Source of the DNA: Novipirellula herctigrandis
Lineage (GTDB): Bacteria; Planctomycetota; Planctomycetia; Pirellulales; Pirellulaceae
Reading direction: 5' to 3'
Length of the DNA stretch: 64,000 nt
Assembly: GCA_007859835.1 (NCBI GenBank)
Contig: SJPJ01000001.1
Location: 6,175,632 to 6,239,631 of the forward strand
Shown here one piece after another: positions 55,271-64,000 of this stretch. Positions within the stretch are counted from its first letter, which is position 1. Each line of letters opens with the position of its first letter. A model generated the notes under the pieces. That model saw only the letters and a list, made by a program, of their open reading frames with translations, did not search any database and was not told the origin of the DNA. Made by a program: the position numbers and the translations under genes.

Positions 55271-57346
55271 TCAAAATCCACTCTCATCCCTTAGCACCTC
55301 AATCGCATCAGCATCGATTCGGCCTCCATAGCGTATTGCTGCAAAACGACGATACCATCGTGCTGAAATTTGGTGCTCGGGTGTTGCTCCGTCCAGTTCG
55401 AGTCGTACTGCGAATTGGTGAAGAGTTTCGTGAGGCTTGCGAATGATTCCATCTCGCTGCCAGCGACGATCCATCTGGTCAAGCAAATGTTGGAATTGCG
55501 TCAGTATCGGATTCTGCTGAGTCAAAGAAACGTTTCGTCGCCGTCGATGGAAATGGCGGATTACAAGAGACACGGTGATCATGCCAAACACAATCAGCGA
55601 GATAGGGTGCAGGAAAAATTGCGCGAGCACTCTTAGCAGTTTGCGTACTCCCCCGGCACGGATCGAGCTCACGGTCCGCTGCCATCCGGTACGGACAGCA
55701 TCCCAAGCTTGACTTGCCGCCGATGATGGCTGGGGCGATGTTGGTATTCCACTGGCCGGTGTCGCTTCGACCAGCACCCACCCGTGATCTGGATCATAAG
55801 CCTCCGCCCAAGCGTGTGCATCGCGGTTCCTGGAAACCCAATAGTCGCCGTAATCGTTCTTTTCTACAGCAACGAACCCTGTGACATAGCGACATGGCAC
55901 GCCAACCGATCGCAACAACACAACCGCACCACTGGCAAAGTACTCACAGTGAGCTGGCGGATGTTCGAGCAGGAAATACACTATCGGATCGGTTTCACTT
56001 GGAACCTCGATGCCAATTTGGTATTCATAGTGGTCCAAAAAGAAGTTCTCGACGGCGGCAATCTTGTCGCTAGTCGTCACCGATTCACCGATGATGAATT
56101 CCGCTAACTTGGCAATCCGAGGATCAAGATCATCAGGCAAATCAGTTAGTCTTGCCCAATCATCTTCTGTCATCTCCGAGGCAACCTGGGCCGAACCCCA
56201 CTCGGACACCGTGTCGCTTCGCCACACAAAATAGCGAGTGTCAGGCGGCATCATATCGGCAGTAACAATCGCATGGATATCCACGGACAATTGTTCGATG
56301 GGCGCTTGCACCGTCATGACGCCAAAGGGCGTAAAGAGCACTTCCTGGAAAGATTGGTTGGGCCAAACCTCAAGCGAGGCTTGGTCCCCCACCGCATTGT
56401 CTACAAGCTTGAATGTTTCGTCGTAAGGACTGTTTTTGGAAAGATCAAGATGAGCATCAGAGCTTGGCGTCGGAGCGATGGGCCTCGATTTCGACTCGCT
56501 TTGCCACTGGCCACGGTTGTAGGTCTCGAACGCTTTGCCTCGGAGATAGCCCGGTGCATCTTGGGCAAAGACACGAAGCGAGATGCGGTCACTCGATCCT
56601 CCTTTTTGTCGAGCCACACTGCCCAGTTGGCCGGTTCCTGAGAAGCCGCCCGATTGCGGGGCATAGGAAGGGTTAATCATGGCATTCATCGTCGCTTCGA
56701 TTTGGCGTGCGTAGCGGTGCAAACCGCTGGCCGATACCCAAGCGGTGACGCAGCAAAACGCAGCAACGGCAACGAGCAACCACTTGTGCTTGAGCGAAGT
56801 GCGTTTTCCCTCACCCGCACCAAGATGGCCATTCGCGAAAAAGAAACCGATCGACAGTAAGACGAGCGTTAACGAAACCAATTGAAAGACGATTCGCCCC
56901 TGAACGCCCACGCGGATATCGCCGATAAATACGACCGCTGTAATAGCCAAGATCGGCATGAATCTTGGCAGAGAATCCTCTTCGCGCCGAAGCAACAGCA
57001 TAGCGACTTGGTAAAGCAGGAAGTACTCTGCGATCAGAGCCGCATCAGGAACCAGAAAACTTCGGACCCCCGTTGACCAGGTCCCGGGCAGCACACTGCG
57101 CTGAACCAAATACGAAACAAACAATAGAATTGGCAACCGCTGTGCGACTTGCGGAGTAAAGAACCGTTTTTTTGACACCACAGCAAAAACGGTGGCTATG
57201 GCGATAGTGGTTGAAAACAGTGGCGTGTGGAAAAAGTACCCGAGTGCGAACGCTTGCAACACGACCAACAATGAACCCCAAATTCGCTGGGCTGTGATAG
57301 GGGCCAGTGCGATAGGGGTGGCTGGGATAGAGGATCGCGTCTTCAT
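55271..57346 (-). CDS. transglutaminase-like membrane protein (TgpA type)
   Basis: 691 residues. N-terminal hydrophobic half with six or more membrane helices (DUF3488 part), a transglutaminase domain with the catalytic triad neighbourhoods PPAHCEYFASGAVVLLRSVG (Cys), SRNRDAHAWAEAY (His) and DPDHGWVLVEATP (Asp), then a last membrane helix (LIVFGMITVSLVIRHF) and a DUF4129-like end (HETLHQFAVRL). Its start overlaps the stop of the DUF58 gene by 4 bases, so MoxR, DUF58 and TgpA are one unit. The trio is conserved widely and thought to work on envelope or cell-surface proteins. Confidence 0.93.
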   Translation of the reverse strand: MKTRSSIPATPIALAPITAQRIWGSLLVVLQAFALGYFFHTPLFSTTIAIATVFAVVSKKRFFTPQVAQRLPILLFVSYLVQRSVLPGTWSTGVRSFLVPDAALIAEYFLLYQVAMLLLRREEDSLPRFMPILAITAVVFIGDIRVGVQGRIVFQLVSLTLVLLSIGFFFANGHLGAGEGKRTSLKHKWLLVAVAAFCCVTAWVSASGLHRYARQIEATMNAMINPSYAPQSGGFSGTGQLGSVARQKGGSSDRISLRVFAQDAPGYLRGKAFETYNRGQWQSESKSRPIAPTPSSDAHLDLSKNSPYDETFKLVDNAVGDQASLEVWPNQSFQEVLFTPFGVMTVQAPIEQLSVDIHAIVTADMMPPDTRYFVWRSDTVSEWGSAQVASEMTEDDWARLTDLPDDLDPRIAKLAEFIIGESVTTSDKIAAVENFFLDHYEYQIGIEVPSETDPIVYFLLEHPPAHCEYFASGAVVLLRSVGVPCRYVTGFVAVEKNDYGDYWVSRNRDAHAWAEAYDPDHGWVLVEATPASGIPTSPQPSSAASQAWDAVRTGWQRTVSSIRAGGVRKLLRVLAQFFLHPISLIVFGMITVSLVIRHFHRRRRNVSLTQQNPILTQFQHLLDQMDRRWQRDGIIRKPHETLHQFAVRLELDGATPEHQISARWYRRFAAIRYGGRIDADAIEVLRDESGF

Positions 57347-58581
57347 AACGTCTCGATCGCTCCATCACGAATTTCCGCGATCCCCAATTGCACAACGTTG
57401 CCTTCGTCAAACTCGATCGGCTCGGATGTCTCGCCGTCTTTCACGACGAAAATTTTGACGCTACAGCCTCGCTCAACGGCGGCACGAACAAGTTGTCGTC
57501 GCGATTGATCCCAATCTAAAAATACACCAACGACGGTCGAGATATTGTTCAATTCATCCGCCAAGGCTGGGGCGACCGTCTCGAACGGGTTTTTGCGACA
57601 TGCATCCACCCCAGCGACGATATCCAAGACGTTGTCAAAGTGAGCGGTGTGGCGTCCAGCGCGAAAGACATACAGTTCCGGTCCTGCTGCAAACAGGTCG
57701 ATCAAGTACTCTCCGCGGGACAATGCGTCAGCAATCGCAGCGGACAAACTGATTGCCGCTTCCAAATCGGGAAAACCCTCGCGGCCCGCTTTTCGATCGG
57801 GTGGGACGAAAGTATCGAGAACCAACGCCACACGACAGTAATACTCTTCTTGGTATTCCCGAACGATCGGACGTCCCAAGCGTGCCCACGATCGGTAATC
57901 GATGCGGCGCGACGAGTCACCTGCAACGTATTCGCGATTACCAATGTATTCGGGTGATTCGCCAATGTTAGATGTCAAAGCAACGCCACCGGGTTGATAG
58001 CGTGCACCGACGGGCAAGTCGAGACCGATCAATGGATGAAAGTGCGGCAGCACAAGTAGCGTCGGAGCATCGGATTGGCAGCGACCATCACGGAACAATT
58101 GAAAGGGAAACGTGGAATACGCACGCGGTCGATGCAAGGTGTAGATCCCACGTCGACAAGTACGCAGTCGCACGGCTGTCTGAAGCGACTCGCCTGGCAA
58201 TAAATCTCCGTGCGTCGTTTCTTTGTCGAGCGACTCAAAGCTTTTGGGTAGCCCAAAGAAGCTCGCAGAGACGTCATAGGCCGTTCGTTTACCTTCGTTG
58301 ACGACCGTAAAAGTGCCAGCGAAATCTTGGCCCGCAGTCGTGCGATCGGGCAAGTCATGCTGCAACCGTAGCTTTGGCCGCATCACATATCCCACGATTC
58401 GGTCGATAAAAAAGAACGCTGCCAATGCGCAAAATAATTGATAGATAGGCGTTTCGACGGAAGCGCTTCCCAGCATAGCCGAAAGGATTAGTCCCGCGAC
58501 GAACCATTTGCCGGCCGTGGTGAACCGAAATTGCCACAGAAAACGCAGATAATGATACGCACGCGAGCGTTCCAAAATCAT
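57343..58581 (-). CDS. DUF58 domain protein
   Basis: 412 residues. Two N-terminal membrane helices (WFVAGLILSAMLGSASV and a second near 30-50), a beta domain, and the DUF58 core with the signature SSRRIDYRSWARLGRPIVREY, followed by a vWA-like end (VALVLDTFVPPDRKAGREG). Its start overlaps the MoxR stop by 4 bases (ATGA-like), and its end overlaps the TgpA start. Role inferred from the cluster: a membrane partner activated by the MoxR chaperone. Confidence 0.93.
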   Translation of the reverse strand: MILERSRAYHYLRFLWQFRFTTAGKWFVAGLILSAMLGSASVETPIYQLFCALAAFFFIDRIVGYVMRPKLRLQHDLPDRTTAGQDFAGTFTVVNEGKRTAYDVSASFFGLPKSFESLDKETTHGDLLPGESLQTAVRLRTCRRGIYTLHRPRAYSTFPFQLFRDGRCQSDAPTLLVLPHFHPLIGLDLPVGARYQPGGVALTSNIGESPEYIGNREYVAGDSSRRIDYRSWARLGRPIVREYQEEYYCRVALVLDTFVPPDRKAGREGFPDLEAAISLSAAIADALSRGEYLIDLFAAGPELYVFRAGRHTAHFDNVLDIVAGVDACRKNPFETVAPALADELNNISTVVGVFLDWDQSRRQLVRAAVERGCSVKIFVVKDGETSEPIEFDEGNVVQLGIAEIRDGAIETL

Positions 58582-59513
58582 GACGGAACTTTCACTTTGC
58601 GGAGAATTTCCGCAACAATCTCTTTGGCGGATGCGCCCCCATATTTCGCTTTCGGCGTCATGATCAAACGATGTGACAAAACGTAAGGTGCCAATCGCTG
58701 GACGTCGTCTGGCAAAACGTAATCGCGACCGGCTGCGAGCGCCGCCGCTTGACTAGCACGAAACAGCATCAACGAACCTCGCGGGCTGACTCCCAATTTC
58801 AACCGAGAGTCTTGTCGTGTTTGATGAATAATCTCAACGATATAGTGCGAAATGATCTCGTCAACGCGAATGTTTCGCACCATCGCTTGAAAGGCGACTA
58901 CGTCGTCCTTCGTTAAAACCGGACTGAGATCGTCCAACGGGTGTGAGACCGCCTGGGCGTGAAGAATCTGGACCTCCGTTTCCGCATCGGGATATCCCAA
59001 TTCCAGCTGCACCAGAAAACGATCCAGTTGCGCTTCCGGAAGCGGGTAAGTGCCGTGAAATTCGACTGGATTTTGGGTCGCTAATACAAGAAACGGAGAA
59101 GGAAGGTTGTACTGCACGCCCTCGATCGTCGCGTGCATCTCACTCATCGCCTCCAAAAGTGCTGATTGCGTTCGCGGCGATGCACGGTTGATCTCGTCGG
59201 CCAATAAAACGTGACAAAAAATCGGACCCCGACGAAAGTCAAACGTACCTTCTTTGGGATTGTAGATCGACGACCCCAGAATATCGGCGGGCAGCAAATC
59301 AGGAGTGAATTGGATACGGTGGAATTTGACATCGATTGCTTTGGCGACCGCCTTGGCCAACGTCGTTTTTCCCACACCCGGGACATCCTGCATCAACACC
59401 GACCCATTCGACAACAGCGCGATTACCAACACTTCGATGCACTCGCGGTTGCCACGGATTACACCGGACAACGCATCGGTGAGTGCAGTAATCTTTTCCT
59501 GCGTCCGTTGCAT
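58578..59513 (-). CDS. MoxR-family AAA+ ATPase
   Basis: About 311 residues from ATG 59513, chosen because GAGGA lies 8-9 bases upstream; an ATG at 59522 is too close to it, and 59612 is an in-frame extension. Walker A QDVPGVGKTTLAKA, Walker B VLLADEINRASPRTQSALLEAM, sensor 1 LATQNPVEFHGTYPLPEAQLDRF and sensor 2 GVSPRGSLMLFRASQ are canonical. MoxR ATPases act as chaperones that insert metals or activate vWA-domain proteins. First gene of the MoxR-DUF58-TgpA unit. Confidence 0.95.
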   Translation of the reverse strand: MQRTQEKITALTDALSGVIRGNRECIEVLVIALLSNGSVLMQDVPGVGKTTLAKAVAKAIDVKFHRIQFTPDLLPADILGSSIYNPKEGTFDFRRGPIFCHVLLADEINRASPRTQSALLEAMSEMHATIEGVQYNLPSPFLVLATQNPVEFHGTYPLPEAQLDRFLVQLELGYPDAETEVQILHAQAVSHPLDDLSPVLTKDDVVAFQAMVRNIRVDEIISHYIVEIIHQTRQDSRLKLGVSPRGSLMLFRASQAAALAAGRDYVLPDDVQRLAPYVLSHRLIMTPKAKYGGASAKEIVAEILRKVKVPS

Positions 59514-59608
59514 CTTGTTCATTCCTCGATTGATATGGCGTGCTGAATACGGTGAAATATTGTTGATAAAGCCAGCGAGATTTGGCCCGCGTGATAGGGC
59601 CCACGCGA

Positions 59609-59878
59609 TCAACGGTGGATGGGAGACCCTGTTCTAAAACAATCGCCCAATGATTTGAGTGATCTCACTATGGTATCAAAATGATCTTGGTGAAAGAGAC
59701 CCTTTCCAAAAATACAAAACAACAAGCCGTTATTTGAGATAGTCATGTTAGCTAATTCCACCGCACGTCTCATCTCATCGTGCTCAACGAAGACGGGATT
59801 TTTGAATTCAAAAATCGCTGTCTTCAGAATGGTTCTTTCACGCCAGAACTGACCCCTCAGCGCTTCGATTTCTCCCAC
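59609..59878 (-). pseudogene. possible nuclease-domain fragment (unconfirmed)
   Basis: An 89-codon minus-strand frame from GTG 59878, with an in-frame stop 12 bases upstream. It reads TAIFEFKNPVFVEHDEMRRA then NNGLLFCIFGKGL, which resembles the E-x-K plus late strand layout of PD-(D/E)xK nucleases, and it lacks the N-terminal half of any such enzyme. It may be the remnant of a lost gene or chance. A 20-bp perfect palindrome (59797-59816) lies inside it. Confidence 0.25.
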
Positions 59879-60339
59879 GCTAGGTTGGCTTCAGTCATCA
59901 CCGCACGTTACCACTGCGAGGTGGCCAAAAGAAAGCAGCACAGAACCAACTGCCTTGGTGTATGGACTGTATCGACGCCCAAAGCGATGAGGTCTTGGAT
60001 TGAGAACCGTATTTTTCCTGAATTGATCCTTGGGAATCTCCTTGGCCTCGATCCGTTACAATTGATTTTACACCACAATTGGCGCGTACTTGTGGCGACA
60101 ACGGATCATCATTAAAGCTAGGCGGACTATCATCGACAAGAAAGCCATGAAACGACGTTATGTGATTAACGTATGACTACAAACGTTACGTTCGCAATTG
60201 GCTGAAAGTCGTGAGTAAACGGACGCCTCACAGGAACGGAAGTAACTCGAAGATGAAGTTGCATCGCTGGAAGCCGAAGCAAAACAACGGAGGAAATCGT
60301 AAGAGTCGGTCCCTCTCACTCAATAGGAGGTTCTCAACA
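59640..60339. other. gene-poor region upstream of the DUF4091 gene
   Basis: About 700 bases, in which the only items I can support are the 89-codon frame on the minus strand (59609-59878), a perfect palindrome GATTTTTGAATTCAAAAATC at 59797-59816, and the strong ribosome site AGGAGG at 60325-60330. The open frame 59780-60115 on the plus strand resembles no family. The plus-strand frame before the DUF4091 start (60211-60339) is Arg/Asn-rich and looks untranslated. Confidence 0.5.
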
Positions 60340-62790
60340 ATGCGCGTTTTTTGTGTGCTAATTGGTTTTTCGATGGGGGCCGCGGCGTTGTTTGCTGAGC
60401 AACCGGTACGTGTGGAGGTTTCACGTGATGCCTGGGTGTCGGCTTATCCGTCCGAGGTTGAAGGTAACAATGGTGGCAGCCATCGTTTGAAGCTGAAGGG
60501 AATTCAAGAGTTTTCCCTGGTTGACTTTGACGCCCGTGAACTGCAGGGCAAACACGTTGAACGCGCGGAACTATGGGTTCGTGTCGAAGGTGACGCGATT
60601 CTGGATCGTGTTACCGTTTCAACCGTGATGGCGGATTGGGTTGAAGGTCAGGGGAATAACTACGACAAAAATTCCAACGGTGCCAGTTTTCTGTGGGCCG
60701 AGGGAAAGCGAAAGCGATGGGCTGGCCCTACTAGCGACTTGACTTCGGTGACTCTTGGGAATGGTGGATCGCAGTGGTGTTTCGGTGACTGCTCGCCGCC
60801 AGATTCGAATCGCTGGCAACGTATCCCGATTGATCCGGCGATCGTGCAGTCGCGAATCGACAACGAGTGTTTTGGATTCCTTTTGGTTGACGATCTTGGC
60901 AGCGAGTACACTCGCGATGGTAACGATTTCAAATACCACTTGATGGTTAATCGTTTTCTAGCCAGTCGGGATAAGAACCGTAGCCAAAGTCCTTACTTTC
61001 GTTTGTGGTTGTCCAATCGCGATAGTTCGCTTCCTGCACAGAAGCAAATTTCAGCCAACACTGCTGGCAAACAACTGGCCGCGAAACGGCAGCAAATTAA
61101 AGAGACGCTGGCTAGCCTGCAACGCGAACAGCCACCGCTTGGTGATGAATTGATTTCGCCGCGTTTGTTGAATCTTGATCTACAGCCGCTGAAATCGCGT
61201 GATCTTTGTATGGCCCGAGGCGAAACGATTGCGTTTGTGGTGGATGCGGCACCCGAACAAGTGGAATTTGCTGCGCCGGACGGTTTTGACGTGGCGATTT
61301 ATGCGCTGCCGGCAGTGCAATCAAAGTTCGATCCCGCCGTGCCACTACCTCTATGGTCCGACCCAAAGTGGATTCGCGGTCGAAACCGTGCGATCAAGAC
61401 CTGTGTGGATGTGTATGCTGAGAAAACAACGACAGCCGGTCAGCATCAGCTGCAGTTGTTGGTTGATAATCAACCGCTGAAATTACAGTTGAGTGTTTGG
61501 CAGTTCACATTGCCAGATCGATTGCGATTCATTCCACAAATGAATTGCTACAGTTTGCCTGAAAACGAGATTCCCTTTTTTCAGTTGTGTCACAATCATC
61601 GCACCACGCTGAATCGGCTCCGCTACGGATGGTCGGGCAAGGTCAATTCAGACGCGATTCCCACGCGTCAAGCCAACGGCAGTTGGGATTGGACAAAATG
61701 GGATCGCCGCTTTGGACCGCTGCTGGACGGTTCAGCGTTTGCCAAATCCAAGCGAGGTGCAATTCCGATTGAGGCGTTCTATTTGCCGCTGAACGAGAAT
61801 TGGCCGATGAACCATGAAAAACATTTTCGTGGTGGCTATTGGATCGAAGATGCATATGACGACGCCTATTGGGAACAGTTTCGTGATGCGGCTCGATTGT
61901 TTGCGCAACATTTGGCTGAGTCTGGTTACGATGAAACAATGTTCGAATTTTATTTGAACAACAAGGTCTATTTCAAACAGCAACGTGATGGGCGTTGGGA
62001 CGCATGTTCTGCAGCCTGGGTTTTTGATGAACCAGTCAACACTCAAGACTTCTGGGCACTGCGTCGTTTTGGCGTCGAGTTTTGGCAGGGCGTTTTGGGG
62101 ATCGAAGGGCCACAACTTGCGATGCGAGTTGACATCTCACGTCCTCAGTGGCAGCGGAACTTGCTAGACGGTGTGTCCAGTGTTGAAATTGTCAGTGGGT
62201 CGCTCCGCAGTTATGGTCGACGTGTCATCAATCGCGCACACCGTTATGATAATCTCGTCTATATGTATGGCTCGGCCAATAAGTTTGATGTTCCATGCAG
62301 CACGAACGTCGCTTGGTGCGTGGAAACGTGGGGACGGGGTGCGGTCGGCGTTGTGCCTTGGCAAACAATTGGAAACGATAAATCCTGGCAGCAACTCGAT
62401 CCACTTTCGGTCATTTATCCATCCGAGTTCGGACCCATTCCAAGTTTGCGACTCAAGTCGTTTCGTCAGGGACAACAATTTGTAGAGTATCTAGAGTGTT
62501 TCCGAAGTGTCATTGGCAATGTGTATGCAGAACAAATTGGAGATGTTTTGCTTGCGAAATTACGGTTCGATAGCCAAACAATTCGCTTAAGCGAAGCAGA
62601 TGCCGGTTCGTCTCGTTACGATAGCAAGCTGAGCGATCGGCTTGGGGAATTGCGGTTTCAACTTGGACAATGGTTAAGTGGGCAAACGATTTCTGAAGTG
62701 ACCGATCAAATGCCAATGATCCGCCCTCGCGTGGGATTGTCCAGTGATACGCCATTGATTACTCCGGTTGTTCTAGGCCCTGCCAACTAG
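60340..62790 (+). CDS. secreted DNRLRE/DUF4091 carbohydrate-active protein
   Basis: About 816 residues from ATG 60340. The start is decided by a perfect AGGAGG 9 bases upstream and a signal peptide (MRVFCVLIGFSMGAAALFAEQ). The N-terminal about 190 residues resemble a DNRLRE-type carbohydrate-binding domain (RDAWVSAYPSEVEGNNGGSHRLKLKG, HVERAELWVRVEG). The C-terminal half matches the DUF4091/GH123-like glycoside hydrolase layout: RLRFIPQMNCYSLPENEIPFF, then AWVFDEPVNTQDFWAL (acidic cluster, candidate active site) and DVPCSTNVAWCVETWG. Exported; probably acts on a sugar polymer. Exact substrate is not visible. Confidence 0.8.
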   Translation: MRVFCVLIGFSMGAAALFAEQPVRVEVSRDAWVSAYPSEVEGNNGGSHRLKLKGIQEFSLVDFDARELQGKHVERAELWVRVEGDAILDRVTVSTVMADWVEGQGNNYDKNSNGASFLWAEGKRKRWAGPTSDLTSVTLGNGGSQWCFGDCSPPDSNRWQRIPIDPAIVQSRIDNECFGFLLVDDLGSEYTRDGNDFKYHLMVNRFLASRDKNRSQSPYFRLWLSNRDSSLPAQKQISANTAGKQLAAKRQQIKETLASLQREQPPLGDELISPRLLNLDLQPLKSRDLCMARGETIAFVVDAAPEQVEFAAPDGFDVAIYALPAVQSKFDPAVPLPLWSDPKWIRGRNRAIKTCVDVYAEKTTTAGQHQLQLLVDNQPLKLQLSVWQFTLPDRLRFIPQMNCYSLPENEIPFFQLCHNHRTTLNRLRYGWSGKVNSDAIPTRQANGSWDWTKWDRRFGPLLDGSAFAKSKRGAIPIEAFYLPLNENWPMNHEKHFRGGYWIEDAYDDAYWEQFRDAARLFAQHLAESGYDETMFEFYLNNKVYFKQQRDGRWDACSAAWVFDEPVNTQDFWALRRFGVEFWQGVLGIEGPQLAMRVDISRPQWQRNLLDGVSSVEIVSGSLRSYGRRVINRAHRYDNLVYMYGSANKFDVPCSTNVAWCVETWGRGAVGVVPWQTIGNDKSWQQLDPLSVIYPSEFGPIPSLRLKSFRQGQQFVEYLECFRSVIGNVYAEQIGDVLLAKLRFDSQTIRLSEADAGSSRYDSKLSDRLGELRFQLGQWLSGQTISEVTDQMPMIRPRVGLSSDTPLITPVVLGPAN

Positions 62791-63223
62791 GTAGACGGTT
62801 GATTGATTGTCAGTGTTTCCAAACGGCTGGTTTGCAAGTAGAGCGACGGTGACCTTTCGCGGGTCAGGTGCGATTTGCGGTTTGCAATGAGATAAAGTTC
62901 GGAGACGGTCTTCGTTTCTCGGAACCTTTTGGATGGTTGGCTTGTGCTGTTTTCTGTGTCGATTAATCACCTCCTCAGGCGTGGTGACGGATACCACCCC
63001 ATTTTTCATGACGATGGGAATTGTGACCAGGGCCAATCCGTTTTAAAAGCGGGAGTGTAAGCGGCACGGCCCTAACCGTCGGTTCGTGATCCAACAACCA
63101 CGGCCTCATTGAAACATGCAGCAAGTGCAATGGATTCGTGGAAATCACACATGGCATCCTTGGCAGGTGTCTTTGTGCGAGACCGCCAGCTATCCGGTAT
63201 GCGGATAGGCCTATCGTGTGCGT
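62791..63223. other. convergent intergenic region
   Basis: 433 bases between the stop codons of the DUF4091 gene and the surface-protein gene. I see no gene or convincing terminator. A minus-strand frame 62773-63036 has no family features. Confidence 0.5.
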
Positions 63224-64000
63224 TTATGATAATAAGATGTCAAGCAATTCCTCATCTAGCCAAACATCGTTCTCGTCTTCGTCATCCAATGCCCATCGTT
63301 GGTCGAGGGCCTGTGGATCCATTGCGGCAGGAGTCTTGGCAACACCGGTGGTTTGATGATTGAGGTGGTTGGTCGTTAGCCGTGCCTTGAACGCAGTCAC
63401 AAAACCATCGCGGTGCAGACGCATGTGTGATGGTATCGCTTCGGACGGGATCGTATCAAGCCAGCTCATCACAGGCAGCTCATCGATCAACGCTACGACG
63501 CCGTCATGAAGAACACCCATTGCGACATGGGAGGTTTGAAGTGGTTCAACCGGTGGGGCGATGATAAAGTAGGCGACCTGTTCGGTGGTGTGTTTGCGTT
63601 CGGTGTCATACGCCAGATCTTCGTCAATCGCCAATTTCAGTGTGCTGCCAGTTGCAGTGATCGGGTCGTCTCCATACAGAATGGCCCAACCGCCATTGTT
63701 ACCATCCATTGCAGCCTGACTGGCAACTGCCGTCTGAGAATTTGACATTGCTGAATAGCTGTAGTTGTAGGCGGGCGAATTACTGACTCCCTGAATTGAA
63801 TCACCTCCCAAGGCAGCGACATACTTCATACCATCGATCTCTGCCGTGCCCGTCGTGCTAGTTTCGATTACCAGGTAACCGATCGTCTCATCAGCACGAG
63901 TTGTATCGGAATCCTCACCCACATGCTTGCCAACCTTCAAGACACTGCTGGTTGGCGCGGTGGAGCGCCGACTGCCACATGCCCAAAAGACCGACCAATC
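63224..64000 (-). CDS. large surface-type protein, C-terminal part (runs off the right edge)
   Basis: The frame is open to the window edge, so the 5' end is missing: the stretch before the first internal start already reads DWSVFWACGSRRSTAPTSSVLKVGKHVGED. The visible end has the planctomycete pattern VGKHVGEDSDTTRADETIGYLVIETSTTGTAEIDG, a Ser/Asn-rich middle, and a Leu/Asp-rich acidic C-terminus (DDEDENDVWLDEELLDILLS). This is the tail of a long exported protein of the sort that carries lectin-like or dockerin-like repeats. Function unknown. Confidence 0.75.
   Translation of the reverse strand, partial: DWSVFWACGSRRSTAPTSSVLKVGKHVGEDSDTTRADETIGYLVIETSTTGTAEIDGMKYVAALGGDSIQGVSNSPAYNYSYSAMSNSQTAVASQAAMDGNNGGWAILYGDDPITATGSTLKLAIDEDLAYDTERKHTTEQVAYFIIAPPVEPLQTSHVAMGVLHDGVVALIDELPVMSWLDTIPSEAIPSHMRLHRDGFVTAFKARLTTNHLNHQTTGVAKTPAAMDPQALDQRWALDDEDENDVWLDEELLDILLS

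Noticed and set aside
59780-60115. 111-codon plus-strand frame before the DUF4091 gene
   Set aside because: It matches no family and overlaps the opposite-strand fragment; no ribosome site.

Overview
The window reads as chromosome from a planctomycete of the Pirellulaceae (Rhodopirellula-like). That assignment is my inference. It rests on the many secreted proteins of planctomycete-only type, a DUF11 cysteine-rich lipoprotein, frequent GTG/TTG starts, loose gene spacing with moderate GC, and an F-type ATP synthase operon carrying atpZ/atpI-like genes and an extra DUF4870 gene. I see no rRNA, tRNA, CRISPR array, intact insertion sequence or prophage.

Layout. 1-316: the end of a secreted protein gene running off the left edge. 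832-2271: an NtrC-type sigma-54 response regulator. 2284-5771 (minus): a small conserved protein, an FlgN-like coiled-coil protein and a large membrane-anchored TPR protein. 5933-10009: a MazG-like pyrophosphohydrolase, then on the plus strand a MaoC hotdog protein, a Tat-exported HExxH protein, an Abhydrolase_9 membrane protein and a small zinc-ribbon protein. 10135-22919: a continuous flagellar operon with an orphan HATPase domain protein, flgB, flgC, fliE, fliF, fliG, fliH, fliI, fliJ, a motE-like gene, fliK, flgD and flgE. It supplies proximal rod, MS ring, switch, export ATPase complex, hook-length control and hook. 22975-31924 (minus), convergent with it: the ATP synthase operon in the order atpZ, atpI-like, atpB, atpE, atpF, atpH, atpA, DUF4870, atpG, atpD, atpC.

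32423-41000: a Rho_N/DUF4912 protein with an H1-like basic linker, a secreted protein, the threonine-to-glycine pair tdh-kbl, an M48 metallopeptidase and a DUF3500 protein. 41139-45310: a SAM methyltransferase, aroF, a second methyltransferase, a CxxC protein and a lipoprotein with a methyltransferase fold. 45525-49133 (minus): three linked exported proteins, two sharing a domain and one a Cys-rich DUF11 lipoprotein, a candidate envelope module. 49362-53986: a secreted LolA-like protein, a UbiA prenyltransferase, a cluster of three tandem-repeat arrays, a small membrane protein and clpX. 54141-59513 (minus): a uroporphyrinogen-decarboxylase/MtaA-like protein and the MoxR-DUF58-TgpA trio. 60340-62790: a secreted DNRLRE/DUF4091 protein. 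63224-64000: the end of a large surface protein leaving the right edge.

Points most worth a second look: FliG lacks all five classical torque-helix charges in an ungapped hand alignment; the hook protein carries two tandem beta-sandwich repeats; ATP synthase subunit b has a signal peptide and a His/Asp-rich repeat on the outer face; a methyltransferase fold sits behind a lipoprotein signal; three exported proteins form an OmcB-like cysteine-rich locus; and simple in-frame or intergenic tandem arrays recur through the window.
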